Shown: positions 1-7,608 of the stretch, piece by piece | How positions within the stretch are numbered: position 1 is the stretch's first letter | How the letters are laid out: the number at the start of each line of letters is the position of its first letter | From: JAAYYY01 sp964579295 | GTDB taxonomy: Bacteria > Chloroflexota > Anaerolineae > Promineifilales > Promineifilaceae | Length of the DNA: 64,000 nt | Reading direction: 5' to 3' | Assembly: GCA_964579295.1 (NCBI GenBank) | Contig: CAZOGK010000015.1 | Location: forward strand, 16,218 to 80,217 | Notes under the pieces: model-generated | What the model saw: the letters and a program-made list of their open reading frames with translations, nothing else | What the model was told of the DNA's origin: nothing | Databases searched by the model: none | Made by a program: the position numbers and the translations under genes

Positions 1-831
1 GAGCTCGCAGCAGTCGGCCCTCAATCAGGGTCGTGGATGGCGGCGCCGCTGCTGCTGCAAGACCGGCCGCTGGGCGTCCTGGTCTTCGAGCATAGCAGCG
101 CCCACTATTACAATGCCGCCCGAGTCGAGCTGGCAATGGCAATGGCCAACCACGTGGCGGTGGCGATTGAGAACGCACACCTGTACGAGCAGGCGCGATC
201 GCTGGCGGCGCTGCAGGAACGCCAGAAGCTGGCGCGCGAGCTGCACGATTCGGTATCACAGGCGCTATACGGGATTGGGCTGGGTACGCACACCGTGCTG
301 GAGCTGCTGGAGCGCAGCGGCGAGCAGGTGCAGAGTAGTGACCTGCGCCCGCCGCTGGAGTATGCGCTGACGCTGGCGAAAGCGGCGCTGGTGGAGATGC
401 GGGCGCTGATCTTCGAGCTGCGGCCGGAGTCGCTGGACGTAGAGGGCCTAATCCCGGCGCTGTCGCGCTTAGGCGACGTGCTGGAGGCGCGTCACCAGGT
501 GGCGGTGGAGAAGCGTTTTGTCGCGGAACCGGCGCTATCACTGGCGGCGCGCGAGGCGCTGTACCGGGTGGCGCAAGAAGCGCTGCATAACGTGACCAAA
601 CATGCGCGCGCCAGCCGGGTGACCATCTCTCTGGAGGTAGAGGGCGGCGAGGCCCTCCTGTCTATCAGCGACGACGGCGCCGGCTTCGACCCGCACGGTC
701 AATTCCCCGGCCACCTCGGTCTGCAGTCGATGCGCGAGCGGCTGGAGGAAGCTGGCGGCAGGTTGGCGGTGGAAAGCGCCGTGGGCGCCGGCACGCGGAT
801 CGAGGCGCGCCTGCCGCTACAGACAGGATAA
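1..831 (+). CDS. Sensor histidine kinase, GAF + HisKA_3 + HATPase (5' end outside window)
   Basis: Reading is open from base 1, so the start lies upstream; the first Met at 37 is inside a GAF domain, whose end is seen at 55-200 (ending in a VAIENAHLYEQAR helix typical of GAF-to-kinase linkers). The dimerisation/phosphoacceptor box is ARELHDSVSQALYGI with the His codon at 244-246, the signature of NarL-associated (HisKA_3) kinases. The ATP-binding domain shows EALHNVTKHA (N box, near 574-603) and SDDGAGFDP (near 667-693). No membrane segment is visible in the part present, so it is probably cytoplasmic or anchored by missing N-terminal sequence. Its partner LuxR-type regulator is not in the window. 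It is followed 26 bases later by a second kinase of a different class. Confidence 0.9.
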   Translation, partial: ELAAVGPQSGSWMAAPLLLQDRPLGVLVFEHSSAHYYNAARVELAMAMANHVAVAIENAHLYEQARSLAALQERQKLARELHDSVSQALYGIGLGTHTVLELLERSGEQVQSSDLRPPLEYALTLAKAALVEMRALIFELRPESLDVEGLIPALSRLGDVLEARHQVAVEKRFVAEPALSLAAREALYRVAQEALHNVTKHARASRVTISLEVEGGEALLSISDDGAGFDPHGQFPGHLGLQSMRERLEEAGGRLAVESAVGAGTRIEARLPLQTG

Positions 832-843
832 TGCGCACTCTGC

Positions 844-849
844 TACAAT
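844..849 (+). promoter_or_regulatory. -10 element TACAAT of the PhoR-like kinase gene
   Basis: TACAAT ends 7 bases before the ATG at 857, so transcription would begin at or next to the start codon. No convincing -35 box is seen 17 bases upstream. An AAGGA sequence at 850-854 is only 2 bases from the ATG, too close for a normal ribosome site. The same arrangement recurs at 25746, 49905 and 62965. Confidence 0.45.
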
Positions 850-856
850 AAGGACG

Positions 857-2650
857 ATGGCACGCAACATCCGGCTGCGCATCGCCCTTCCCTATATGCT
901 GCTCATCCTGGCAGCGATGGCTATCCTGTCCCTAGTCCTGACGCGGGTGACGCGCGCCAGCGCGCTGCAGGAGCTACAGGAGGGACTGACGGTGCAGGCG
1001 CGCGCTGTGGCAGAGAGCGCCGCGCCACTGCTGCAAGGGGCAGGCGACCCGGCGCAGCTCGATCTGCTGGCGCGGCGCTGGGCGGGGCTGTTGGGAGCGC
1101 GTGTGACCGTCATCGACGCCGAAGGGGTGGTGCTGGGCGACTCGGAGCGACCCTACCAGCTGATGGAGAATCACCTGCTGCGGCCGGAGGTGCAGGAAGC
1201 GCGCCGCTCCGGGAGCGGGGTGAGCCTGCGCTCCAGCGAGTCGGTGGAGACGGAGATGATGTACGCTGCCGTGCGCGTCCTGATGCCCGACGCCGAGCGG
1301 ATGGCCGGTTTCGTGCGGGTGGCCCTGCCGCTGGACCGGGTGCAGGCCGAGCAGGAGCGGGTGCGCAGCTCGGTACTGGCGGCGGCGGTGCTGACCACGT
1401 TGGTGGCGCTGGCGCTGGCCCTGCTTATCGCCGAGCGCACGGCCAGGCCGGTGCGGCGCCTGACCACCGTGGCCCGCCGCATGGCCGCGGGCGACCTGGA
1501 AGCGCGCCTGCTGCCACGCACCAGCGACGAAATTGGCGCGCTGACCCGCGCCTTTAACGAGATGGGCGAGCAGCTACGGGATCAGGTGACGACGCTGGCC
1601 GATGAGCGGGCGCGGCTGGCGATGGTGCTGGAGCTGATGGCGGATGGCGTGCTGATTGTCGGCCCGGATGGGCGCGTCGAGCTGTTGAACCCGGCCGCCG
1701 CCAGGCTGCTGCAGCTTCCAGCCGCGGACGCCCTGGGCCGCAGCTATGCGCAGGTGGTGCAGCACCACGAGCTGATCGAGCTGTACCAGCGCAGCCGCCG
1801 GAGCGGGCGCGAGGAAGCGGCGACGGTGGATATGGCGCAGCGCAATCTCTTCGTGCAGGGCACGGTGACGCCGCTGCGCGGCGCAGAGCGCGGCCACCTG
1901 GTCATTCTGCAAGACCTGACACCGCTGCATCAGCTGCAGACGGTGCGGCGCGACTTTATCAGTAACCTGTCGCACGAGCTGCGCACGCCGCTGGCGTCGC
2001 TGAAGGCGCTGGTCGAGACGCTGCGTGACAGCGCCCTGGAAGATCCCCCGGCGGCGCGGCGCTTTCTGGACCGGGCGGAGAATGAGGTGGACGCCCTGAC
2101 GCAGATGGTCCAGGAGCTGCTGGAGCTATCGCGGATTGAGTCGGGCAAGGCGCCGCTGCGGCTGGCGGCGACGCCGGTATTGGCCGTGATCCAGCCCGCC
2201 GTGGAGCGGCTGCAGAGCCAGGCAGAGCGCAAGGGGCAAAGGCTAACGGTGAGCGTACCAGCGTCGCTGCCGCCGGTCCTGGTCGATGGGCCGCGGGCGG
2301 CGCAGGTGGTGAGTAACCTGCTGCACAACGCCATCAAGTTCACCCAGGAAGGGGGTGAGATCGAGGTGACGGCGGCGCCGGCGGCGGGCGCAGCAAGCGT
2401 CGTGGTCTCGGTGCGCGATAACGGCAGCGGCATTGCCGCGCTGGACCAGGCGCGCGTTTTCGAGCGCTTCTACAAGGCCGACCGGGCGCGCAGTGAAGGC
2501 GGCACGGGGTTGGGGCTCGCTATTGCCCGCCACCTGGTACAGGCGCACGGCGGGCGGATCTGGGTGCAGAGCCGCCCCGGGGCCGGCAGCACCTTTTCGT
2601 TCACGCTGCCGGCAGCGGGCGATGGGCCCGAGGAAGCGCCTAGAGGGTAA
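857..2650 (+). CDS. PhoR-like membrane sensor histidine kinase (HAMP-PAS-HisKA-HATPase)
   Basis: 597 residues. Order: membrane helix about 10-30, extracytoplasmic sensor about 31-170, second helix about 172-192, HAMP about 192-245, PAS about 255-352, HisKA with NLSHELRTPLASLKAL (His373), then an HATPase domain with NLLHNAIKFT, DNGSGI and GGTGLGLAIARHLV. This is the layout of PhoR/PnpS-type phosphate sensors, and the Pst-PhoU operon begins 600 bases downstream, so a role in phosphate signalling through a PhoB/PhoP-type regulator is likely. That regulator is not in the window and may lie upstream. The last 11 bases overlap the end of the convergent DsrE-like gene. Kinase identity is certain; the PhoR role is inferred from domain order and position. 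Confidence 0.88.
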   Translation: MARNIRLRIALPYMLLILAAMAILSLVLTRVTRASALQELQEGLTVQARAVAESAAPLLQGAGDPAQLDLLARRWAGLLGARVTVIDAEGVVLGDSERPYQLMENHLLRPEVQEARRSGSGVSLRSSESVETEMMYAAVRVLMPDAERMAGFVRVALPLDRVQAEQERVRSSVLAAAVLTTLVALALALLIAERTARPVRRLTTVARRMAAGDLEARLLPRTSDEIGALTRAFNEMGEQLRDQVTTLADERARLAMVLELMADGVLIVGPDGRVELLNPAAARLLQLPAADALGRSYAQVVQHHELIELYQRSRRSGREEAATVDMAQRNLFVQGTVTPLRGAERGHLVILQDLTPLHQLQTVRRDFISNLSHELRTPLASLKALVETLRDSALEDPPAARRFLDRAENEVDALTQMVQELLELSRIESGKAPLRLAATPVLAVIQPAVERLQSQAERKGQRLTVSVPASLPPVLVDGPRAAQVVSNLLHNAIKFTQEGGEIEVTAAPAAGAASVVVSVRDNGSGIAALDQARVFERFYKADRARSEGGTGLGLAIARHLVQAHGGRIWVQSRPGAGSTFSFTLPAAGDGPEEAPRG

Positions 2651-2987
2651 TGACCTTCTCGGCGCGCCACTGCGCCTCGACGATGTCGGCCATGCTGCCC
2701 TGTATGCCGACGGCCCGCCGATCCAGGAAGCCGTAGTAGGTGAGACAGGTCGTGCAGGCGACGAGCTCCACTCCTTTCTGCTCCAGGGTGCGCAGCTCGT
2801 CGAGCACGGGGGAGCTGTCGAGGACCATCTGGATACCTTCGCCGTAGAAACAGATGGCAGCCGGCGTCATTTCATTTTCCAGCAGCATCGTCAGATAGGT
2901 CTTCAGCAAGCGATGCTGCAGCGGCGCGGTCGCGCTACCCATACCATCGTGGGTGACGAGGATAACTGTCGAGGGATAGTCGGGCAT
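2640..2987 (-). CDS. DsrE/YedF C-terminal-like sulfur-transfer family protein
   Basis: 115 residues. It opens with an ILVTHDGMGSA strand-loop and has FYGEGIQMVLDSSPVLDELRTLE followed by GVELVACTTCLTYYGF, the pattern of the C-terminal domain of YedF-type proteins, members of the DsrE/DsrF-like fold. The conserved CxxC-like pair (ACTTC) fits persulfide or redox chemistry, but no substrate can be named. The N-terminal TusA-like domain of full YedF is absent, so this is a stand-alone domain. The start is supported by GGAG 8 bases upstream on the minus strand. It sits alone, divergent from the pst operon and convergent with the PhoR-like kinase; the shared spacer with pstS carries the Pho-type repeats, which might act on both. 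Confidence 0.75.
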   Translation of the reverse strand: MPDYPSTVILVTHDGMGSATAPLQHRLLKTYLTMLLENEMTPAAICFYGEGIQMVLDSSPVLDELRTLEQKGVELVACTTCLTYYGFLDRRAVGIQGSMADIVEAQWRAEKVITL

Positions 2988-3072
2988 AGATGCTCTCCTG
3001 GGCCAGGGTTGAACGGCTATTTATCCGCCTACTCGCGGCGTGAGGCAAATGGGCCGGCATCCGGCCAGGCCG

Positions 3073-3133
3073 TTAACAGGCTCTTAACCCGACGGTAGCA
3101 GCCCTTTAACAGGCCCTTGCCGGAACGTTAAAT
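3073..3133 (+). promoter_or_regulatory. Pho-type operator: six half-sites at 11-bp period upstream of pstS
   Basis: Half-sites start at 3073 (TTAACA), 3084 (TTAACC), 3095 (GTAGCA), 3106 (TTAACA), 3117 (TTGCCG) and 3128 (TTAAAT), exactly 11 bases apart. Direct repeats of TTAACA with 5-base spacers are the known binding pattern of PhoP in Bacillus and resemble PhoB boxes in period. The last repeat ends 9 bases before a possible -10 (TAAGAT, 3143-3148), so bound activator would sit in the -35 position, as in Pho promoters. Sequence is directly visible; the regulator is inferred. Confidence 0.75.
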
Positions 3134-3142
3134 AGCGCCCGG

Positions 3143-3148
3143 TAAGAT
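3143..3148 (+). promoter_or_regulatory. Candidate -10 of the pst operon (TAAGAT)
   Basis: TAAGAT matches TATAAT at four positions and lies 9 bases after the last Pho half-site. No -35 hexamer is present, as expected for an activator-dependent promoter. The predicted leader before pstS is about 90 bases. Confidence 0.45.
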
Positions 3149-3245
3149 AGTGGCAGGCGCCGCAAGCAGGCACAGTTTTGCCGGCATCGGTGCCAAGATG
3201 AAGACGGCTTAACAAACAAAGGAAACATCGGAGGAGATGATTTTG

Positions 3246-4328
3246 ATGCGAGTGAAGTTCATGATTCTAGCTCTGGCCTTGGTATGGGCGCTGGCAGCCT
3301 GCGGCGACGACGAGGGCGGCGGCGCGTCTGAGCTGGACCTTATCGAAGCAACGCCGCTGGCGCAGGCGGCGGCAACGGACCCGACGCCGACGGCAGAAGT
3401 AATGGGCAGCGAGGAGAGCAACGGGGAAGAAGGCCCGGGTGAGGCCGGCAATGACGGGCTGATCGTCCTGCCCGAGGTTGACCCGCTGGCGACGACGGGC
3501 AACATCGTGACCGCGGGCAGCTCGACCGTCTACCCGTTGACGGAACGCCTCGCCGCTCGTTTTGAGAACGAGGGCTACGGCGGTGTGATCACCATCGACA
3601 GCATCGGCAGCGGCGCCGGCTTTGAGCGCTTCTGTGTGGCCGGGGAAACCGACATCGCCAACGCCAGCCGGCCCATCCGCGATAGCGAGGTAGAAAGCTG
3701 CCGGGCCATTGGGCGCGAGCCCATCGAGTTCCGCGTGGGCACGGATGCCCTGGCCGTCGTCGTCAGCGCCGCCAACGACTTCGTCACAGACGTGACCCTG
3801 GAGGAGCTGGCGCAGATCTTCTCGGCGGCAAATCGCTGGAGCGACGTGCGCGCCGATTGGCCGGACGAAGCCATCCTCCGCTATATCCCCGGAACGGACA
3901 GCGGCACCTTTGACTACTTCGTGGAAGCGGTGTTTGATGAGGATACTGCTCCCATCCTTAGCGCCGCCAACACACAGATGAGCGAAGACGACAACTTTCT
4001 GGTCCAGGGTGTGCAGGGCAGCCCTTACTCCGTCGCTTTCTTCGGTTTTGCCTACTACGTCGAGAACGCCGGCGCCCTCAAAGTGTTAAGCATAGACGGC
4101 GTCGAGCCGAGCCAGGACAATGTAGAAAATGGTAGCTACCCGCTGGCCCGCCCGCTGTTCATCTACTCGTCCGCAGACATCATGCAGAGTAAGCCGCACG
4201 TGGCCGACTTCATCAACTTCTATCTGACCTGGGTTGACGAGGAGGTGATCGACGTGGGTTACTTCCCGGCGAGTAGCGAGACGCTCAATGGCGCGCGCCA
4301 GGCTTATCTAGACGCCGTCGGGCAATAA
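3246..4328 (+). CDS. pstS: Phosphate-binding lipoprotein PstS
   Basis: 360 residues from the ATG at 3246. This start is preferred over the ATG at 3237 because GGAGGAG (3230-3236) touches the earlier ATG but is 9 bases from this one, and because it gives a clean lipoprotein signal (MRVKFMILALALVWALAAC, Cys19). An acidic, low-complexity linker follows (about 20-85). Ligand-site motifs of PstS are present: AGSSTVYPLT (about 90-99), SIGSGAGF, TDIANASRP and PGTDSGTFDYF, which in PstS proteins contact phosphate. The C-terminal lobe has AFFGFAYY and YPLARPLFIYS. It delivers phosphate to the PstC/PstA permease at the outer face of the membrane. First gene of the pst operon, behind the Pho boxes; a hairpin separates it from pstC. 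Confidence 0.96.
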   Translation: MRVKFMILALALVWALAACGDDEGGGASELDLIEATPLAQAAATDPTPTAEVMGSEESNGEEGPGEAGNDGLIVLPEVDPLATTGNIVTAGSSTVYPLTERLAARFENEGYGGVITIDSIGSGAGFERFCVAGETDIANASRPIRDSEVESCRAIGREPIEFRVGTDALAVVVSAANDFVTDVTLEELAQIFSAANRWSDVRADWPDEAILRYIPGTDSGTFDYFVEAVFDEDTAPILSAANTQMSEDDNFLVQGVQGSPYSVAFFGFAYYVENAGALKVLSIDGVEPSQDNVENGSYPLARPLFIYSSADIMQSKPHVADFINFYLTWVDEEVIDVGYFPASSETLNGARQAYLDAVGQ

Positions 4329-4366
4329 CCGGGTCTAGCCGGCATAGGGTGATGTCTCATACAGAA

Positions 4367-4394
4367 GAGGAGAGGCTACCTGTCGCCTCTCCTC
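4367..4394 (+). terminator. Hairpin between pstS and pstC (attenuator or mRNA-stabilising)
   Basis: A perfect 10-bp stem, GAGGAGAGGC (4367-4376) with GCCTCTCCTC (4385-4394), loop of 8 bases, followed by only a short GTTTCG. The weak T-tract suggests partial termination or 3' protection of the pstS message, a common way to make more binding protein than permease. Confidence 0.6.
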
Positions 4395-4472
4395 GTTTCG
4401 CGCCCGGCAACTGTTCGGGAGAGGAGGCTTGCCGTACAATTGAGCACCGATGAGAGAGTACGAGGAGAAGAT

Positions 4473-5426
4473 ATGGCCGAGCGCATAGCCGAGCGCATAG
4501 CCGAGCGCACGCCCGACGAGGTCGCGGCGATGCTGGCCCGCAAACCGCGCCTGCGCGAGTCGGCCATCCAGAGCATCCTGTTCCTATGTGGGGCCATTTC
4601 TATCCTGACGACGCTGGGCATTGTCTATGAGCTAGGCAAAGAGTCGTGGCTCTTCTTCGGCAGCCCGGAGGTTAGCTTGCGCGAGTTTTTCGGTACGACG
4701 CGCTGGCAGCCGCAGCTGCTGCAGTTCGGCATCTGGCCGCTGGTGACGGCGACACTGCTGACGAGCACGATTGCCATGGCGGTGGCGCTACCGCTGGGTC
4801 TGGCTACGGCCATTTATCTGAGCGAATATGCGTCGAGCCGGGCGCGAAATACGCTCAAGCCGATCCTGGAGGTGCTGGCCGGCATCCCCACCGTCGTCTA
4901 CGGTTACTTCGCCCTGACCTTTATGACACCGTTGCTGCGGTCAATTTTTGGCGCTGACACGGTGCAGATTTTCAACACCGCCTCGGCCGGGATCGTCGTC
5001 GGCATCCTGATCATCCCGCTCGTCTCATCAATGAGCGAGGATGCGCTGCATGCCGTGCCCAACTCGCTGCGGCAGGCGGCGATGGCCCTAGGCGCTACCA
5101 GGCTGGAAACGGCGCTGCGGGTAGTGGTGCCGGCGGCCCTCTCAGGCATTGCCGCCGCCTTCGTCGTGGCTATCTCGCGCGCCGTGGGGGAAACAATGGT
5201 CGTGGCGATTGCCGCCGGCGCCGGGCCCAACTTCACGCTGAATCCGTTTGAAGCAGCGGAGACGATGACCGGCCACATCGTGCGCATCAGCGGCGGTGAC
5301 CTGAGCTATGATTCAATTGACTACAACAGCATCTTCGCCATTGGCCTGCTGCTCTTTTTTATGACCCTTTTCCTGAACGTCGTCAGCCAGCGGGTGGTGG
5401 CGCGCTTCCGCGAAGTGTATGAATAA
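4473..5426 (+). CDS. pstC: Phosphate ABC transporter permease PstC
   Basis: 317 residues from ATG 4473. GAGGAG at 4462-4467 lies 5 bases upstream; an in-frame TTG at 4440 with a more distant GGAGAGGAGG is the alternative and would add 11 residues. The N terminus begins with three copies of Ala-Glu-Arg-(Ile/Thr) coded by a 12-base tandem repeat. Membrane helices follow, with the first near residue 35-60, then a permease core with TATLLTSTIAMAVALPLG and YEL... loops, the conserved GIPTVVYGYFAL, and an EAA-type cytoplasmic loop (EDALHAVPNSLRQAAMALGA) that docks on the ATPase PstB. Forms the channel with PstA. Overlaps pstA by 8 bases, indicating translational coupling. Confidence 0.95.
   Translation: MAERIAERIAERTPDEVAAMLARKPRLRESAIQSILFLCGAISILTTLGIVYELGKESWLFFGSPEVSLREFFGTTRWQPQLLQFGIWPLVTATLLTSTIAMAVALPLGLATAIYLSEYASSRARNTLKPILEVLAGIPTVVYGYFALTFMTPLLRSIFGADTVQIFNTASAGIVVGILIIPLVSSMSEDALHAVPNSLRQAAMALGATRLETALRVVVPAALSGIAAAFVVAISRAVGETMVVAIAAGAGPNFTLNPFEAAETMTGHIVRISGGDLSYDSIDYNSIFAIGLLLFFMTLFLNVVSQRVVARFREVYE
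4476..4511 (+). repeat. 12-bp tandem repeat, three units, inside the pstC 5' end
   Basis: Units GCCGAGCGCATA at 4476-4487 and 4488-4499 are identical; the third (4500-4511) ends in CACG. It encodes AERI-AERI-AERT right after the start Met. The unit length is a multiple of three, so copy-number change would alter length without shifting the frame. Confidence 0.9.
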
Positions 5427-7608
5427 TAGCCGGCCAGCTTCTTACCCCGAAGGGGACGACCTCCAGCGCCAGATTGAGCGGCGCCATCGCCGCGGCCGTG
5501 CCTGGCAGCTGGCCTTCATGGGCGCGACCCTGGTCGGCATCCTGACCCTGGTCGCCCTGCTCTACAACATTCTCAACCAGACCTTTGGCTTCGCGGCCGT
5601 CGAGAACCGGGTCGATCCCGAGGCGCTGGTGCGCGACTTCCAGACGGCGCTTGTGGTGCAGCAGGCGCAAGGCAGCAGCGAAGATGACGGCCGCCTGGCC
5701 GCGTCCGTTGCCGCCGACGCCAACGGCGTAGGTTTCTTTGGCTACCCCTACTACCAGGCCCACGCGGATGATTTGCGCGCGCTGGCCGTGGAAGGGACGC
5801 TGCCGGGGGAAGAGGGATATCCGCTGGCCCGCCCTTTGTTCCTCTACACGGCACGGGAGATCGGGGCCGCCCGGCCGCAGGTGGTCGCCTTTATCCATTA
5901 CTACCTGGCGCACGCCGGGGAGGCGCTGGCGCAGGCGGGCTACTTCCCGGCCGACGCCGAGGCGCTGGCAGCGACCGAAGCAGCCTGGCTGGCGGCGGCA
6001 GGGCTGGAAGCCGTGCCGGCGGTCGATCCCGCCGTGTACGACGGGACGATTACAATCAGCGGCAGCTCGACGCTGCTGCCGCTGACGCGGCGCATTGCCC
6101 AGATGTTCATCGCCGACGGCTTTCCCGGCGCCATTCGCCTGCAGAGCAGCGGCAGCACGGCCGGCTTTGCGCAGCTGTGCAGCGAGCGCAGTACGGACAT
6201 CAACCAGGCAAGCCGGCCGATGAACCGCGCGGAAGTGGAGAGCTGCCGGGCGAACGGCCTGCAGCCGCAGGTGCTACGCGTGGCGAACGACGCGCTGGTG
6301 GCGGTTGTCAACGACGATAACGGCTTCGCCCACTCTGTGAGCCGGGAAGAGCTGGCGGCGCTGTTCACCATGGCCGGAAGCTGGCAAGATGTCGACAGCG
6401 GCTGGCCGGATAGCCCCATCCGCCGCTACACGCCTGGTCCAGGCAGTGGCACGCTGGACTATTTCGCCGACACGGTGCTGGATCAGGAGCTGGACGAGCT
6501 GCCGCACGAGGCGTTGGTAGGCATCCTGCGGCAGCACGTCTCGCGCGGCCTGGGCAGGCGGCTGGAACGCGAGCAGCGCTTCTACGAGAATGTGCTCGTC
6601 TTTGATACGGTGGACAACTACCGGGCGGCCTGTGCAGCGGCGGGCGCGCCGTCCGGCTGCAGCGACGCGCCGCGTAGCGCGGATAACGTCTATCAGCTGG
6701 TGCTCGACTGGGTGGTGCGGCCGGACGTGGTACAGACCTGGTCCCTGGTCGATTCGCTGTTCCGGCAGCAGGAGATCGCCGCGACGACACGGGCGGAGCA
6801 TCCGGCCGCCCTGCTGCAGTTCCGCACCTGGCTGACGGCGGAGTTTATCGTCAGCCCGCAGGCAGCGGAGCCGGAGCTGGCCGGGGTGCGCACGGCGATC
6901 ATGGGCTCGCTGTGGGTGATCCTGGTCACCATCCTCTTTTCCTTTCCCATCGGCGTGGGCGCCGCCATTTATCTGGAGGAGTATGCCCGGCCGAACGCGA
7001 TTAACCGCTTTATCCAGACGAACATCAACAACCTGGCCGGCGTGCCCTCGATCATCTACGGCATGCTGGGTCTGGCAATCTTCGTCCGGCTGCTGGTCAA
7101 CATCACCAGCGGCGCGGCCTTTGGCGTGAGCGACGGCGAGACGACGGCGAACGGGCGCACCATCCTCTCGGCCGGGCTGACACTGGGGCTGCTGATCCTG
7201 CCGATTATCATCATCAATGCCCAGGAAGCGATCCGCGCCGTGCCCAACTCGCTGCGCATGGCGAGCTACGGGCTGGGCGGCACGAAATGGCAAACCATCT
7301 GGTCGCACGTGCTGCCTAACGCCATGCCCGGCATCCTCACCGGGACGATCCTGGCGATGTCGCGAGCAATCGGCGAGACGGCGCCGCTGGTAGTCATCGG
7401 CGCCTCGACCTTCATCACGGCCGATCCCAACGGACCGTTTGCCAAGTTCACCACCCTACCGATTCAGATTTACCAGTGGACCTCTCGCCCACAGGGAGAG
7501 TTCCGCAACATTGCCGGGGCGGCCATTATCGTGCTGCTGACGCTGCTGCTCAGCCTGAACGCGGCGGCTGTCGTCCTGCGCAACCGATTCAGCAGGAACT
7601 TATCATGA
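5419..7608 (+). CDS. pstA: PstA phosphate permease with an inserted, circularly permuted PstS-like domain
   Basis: 729 residues, against roughly 280-300 for ordinary PstA. Residues 31-52 form the first membrane helix. Residues about 85-193 match the C-terminal lobe of the PstS encoded upstream (GVGFFGYPYY, YPLARPLFLYTA, QAGYFPADAEAL). Residues about 207-357 match its N-terminal lobe (ISGSSTLLPLT, SSGSTAGF, TDINQASRP, PGSGTLDYF). The order is thus reversed relative to PstS, a circular permutation, with phosphate-contact motifs kept. Residues about 358-490 are a loop (LPHEALVGILRQHVSRGLG onward) that I believe is typical of long-loop PstA proteins. The permease core follows at 491-725 with GVPSIIYGMLGLAIF and an EAA loop (EAIRAVPNSLRMASYGLGG). 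Overlaps pstC by 8 and pstB by 4 bases. The reading frame is intact, so this is not an assembly artefact of a frameshift. Confidence 0.93.
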   Translation: MNNSRPASYPEGDDLQRQIERRHRRGRAWQLAFMGATLVGILTLVALLYNILNQTFGFAAVENRVDPEALVRDFQTALVVQQAQGSSEDDGRLAASVAADANGVGFFGYPYYQAHADDLRALAVEGTLPGEEGYPLARPLFLYTAREIGAARPQVVAFIHYYLAHAGEALAQAGYFPADAEALAATEAAWLAAAGLEAVPAVDPAVYDGTITISGSSTLLPLTRRIAQMFIADGFPGAIRLQSSGSTAGFAQLCSERSTDINQASRPMNRAEVESCRANGLQPQVLRVANDALVAVVNDDNGFAHSVSREELAALFTMAGSWQDVDSGWPDSPIRRYTPGPGSGTLDYFADTVLDQELDELPHEALVGILRQHVSRGLGRRLEREQRFYENVLVFDTVDNYRAACAAAGAPSGCSDAPRSADNVYQLVLDWVVRPDVVQTWSLVDSLFRQQEIAATTRAEHPAALLQFRTWLTAEFIVSPQAAEPELAGVRTAIMGSLWVILVTILFSFPIGVGAAIYLEEYARPNAINRFIQTNINNLAGVPSIIYGMLGLAIFVRLLVNITSGAAFGVSDGETTANGRTILSAGLTLGLLILPIIIINAQEAIRAVPNSLRMASYGLGGTKWQTIWSHVLPNAMPGILTGTILAMSRAIGETAPLVVIGASTFITADPNGPFAKFTTLPIQIYQWTSRPQGEFRNIAGAAIIVLLTLLLSLNAAAVVLRNRFSRNLS
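5671..6489 (+). other. Permuted PstS-like domain within pstA
   Basis: Codons 85-193 (5671-5997) correspond to residues about 244-357 of PstS; codons 207-357 (6037-6489) correspond to residues about 86-235. The natural C and N termini of PstS are joined through an Ala-rich linker (about 194-206). The new ends fall between the PstS motifs DYFVEAVF and SEDDNFL, so the domain can be plugged into a loop of the permease. By topology this region would be outside the cytoplasm. Confidence 0.85.
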
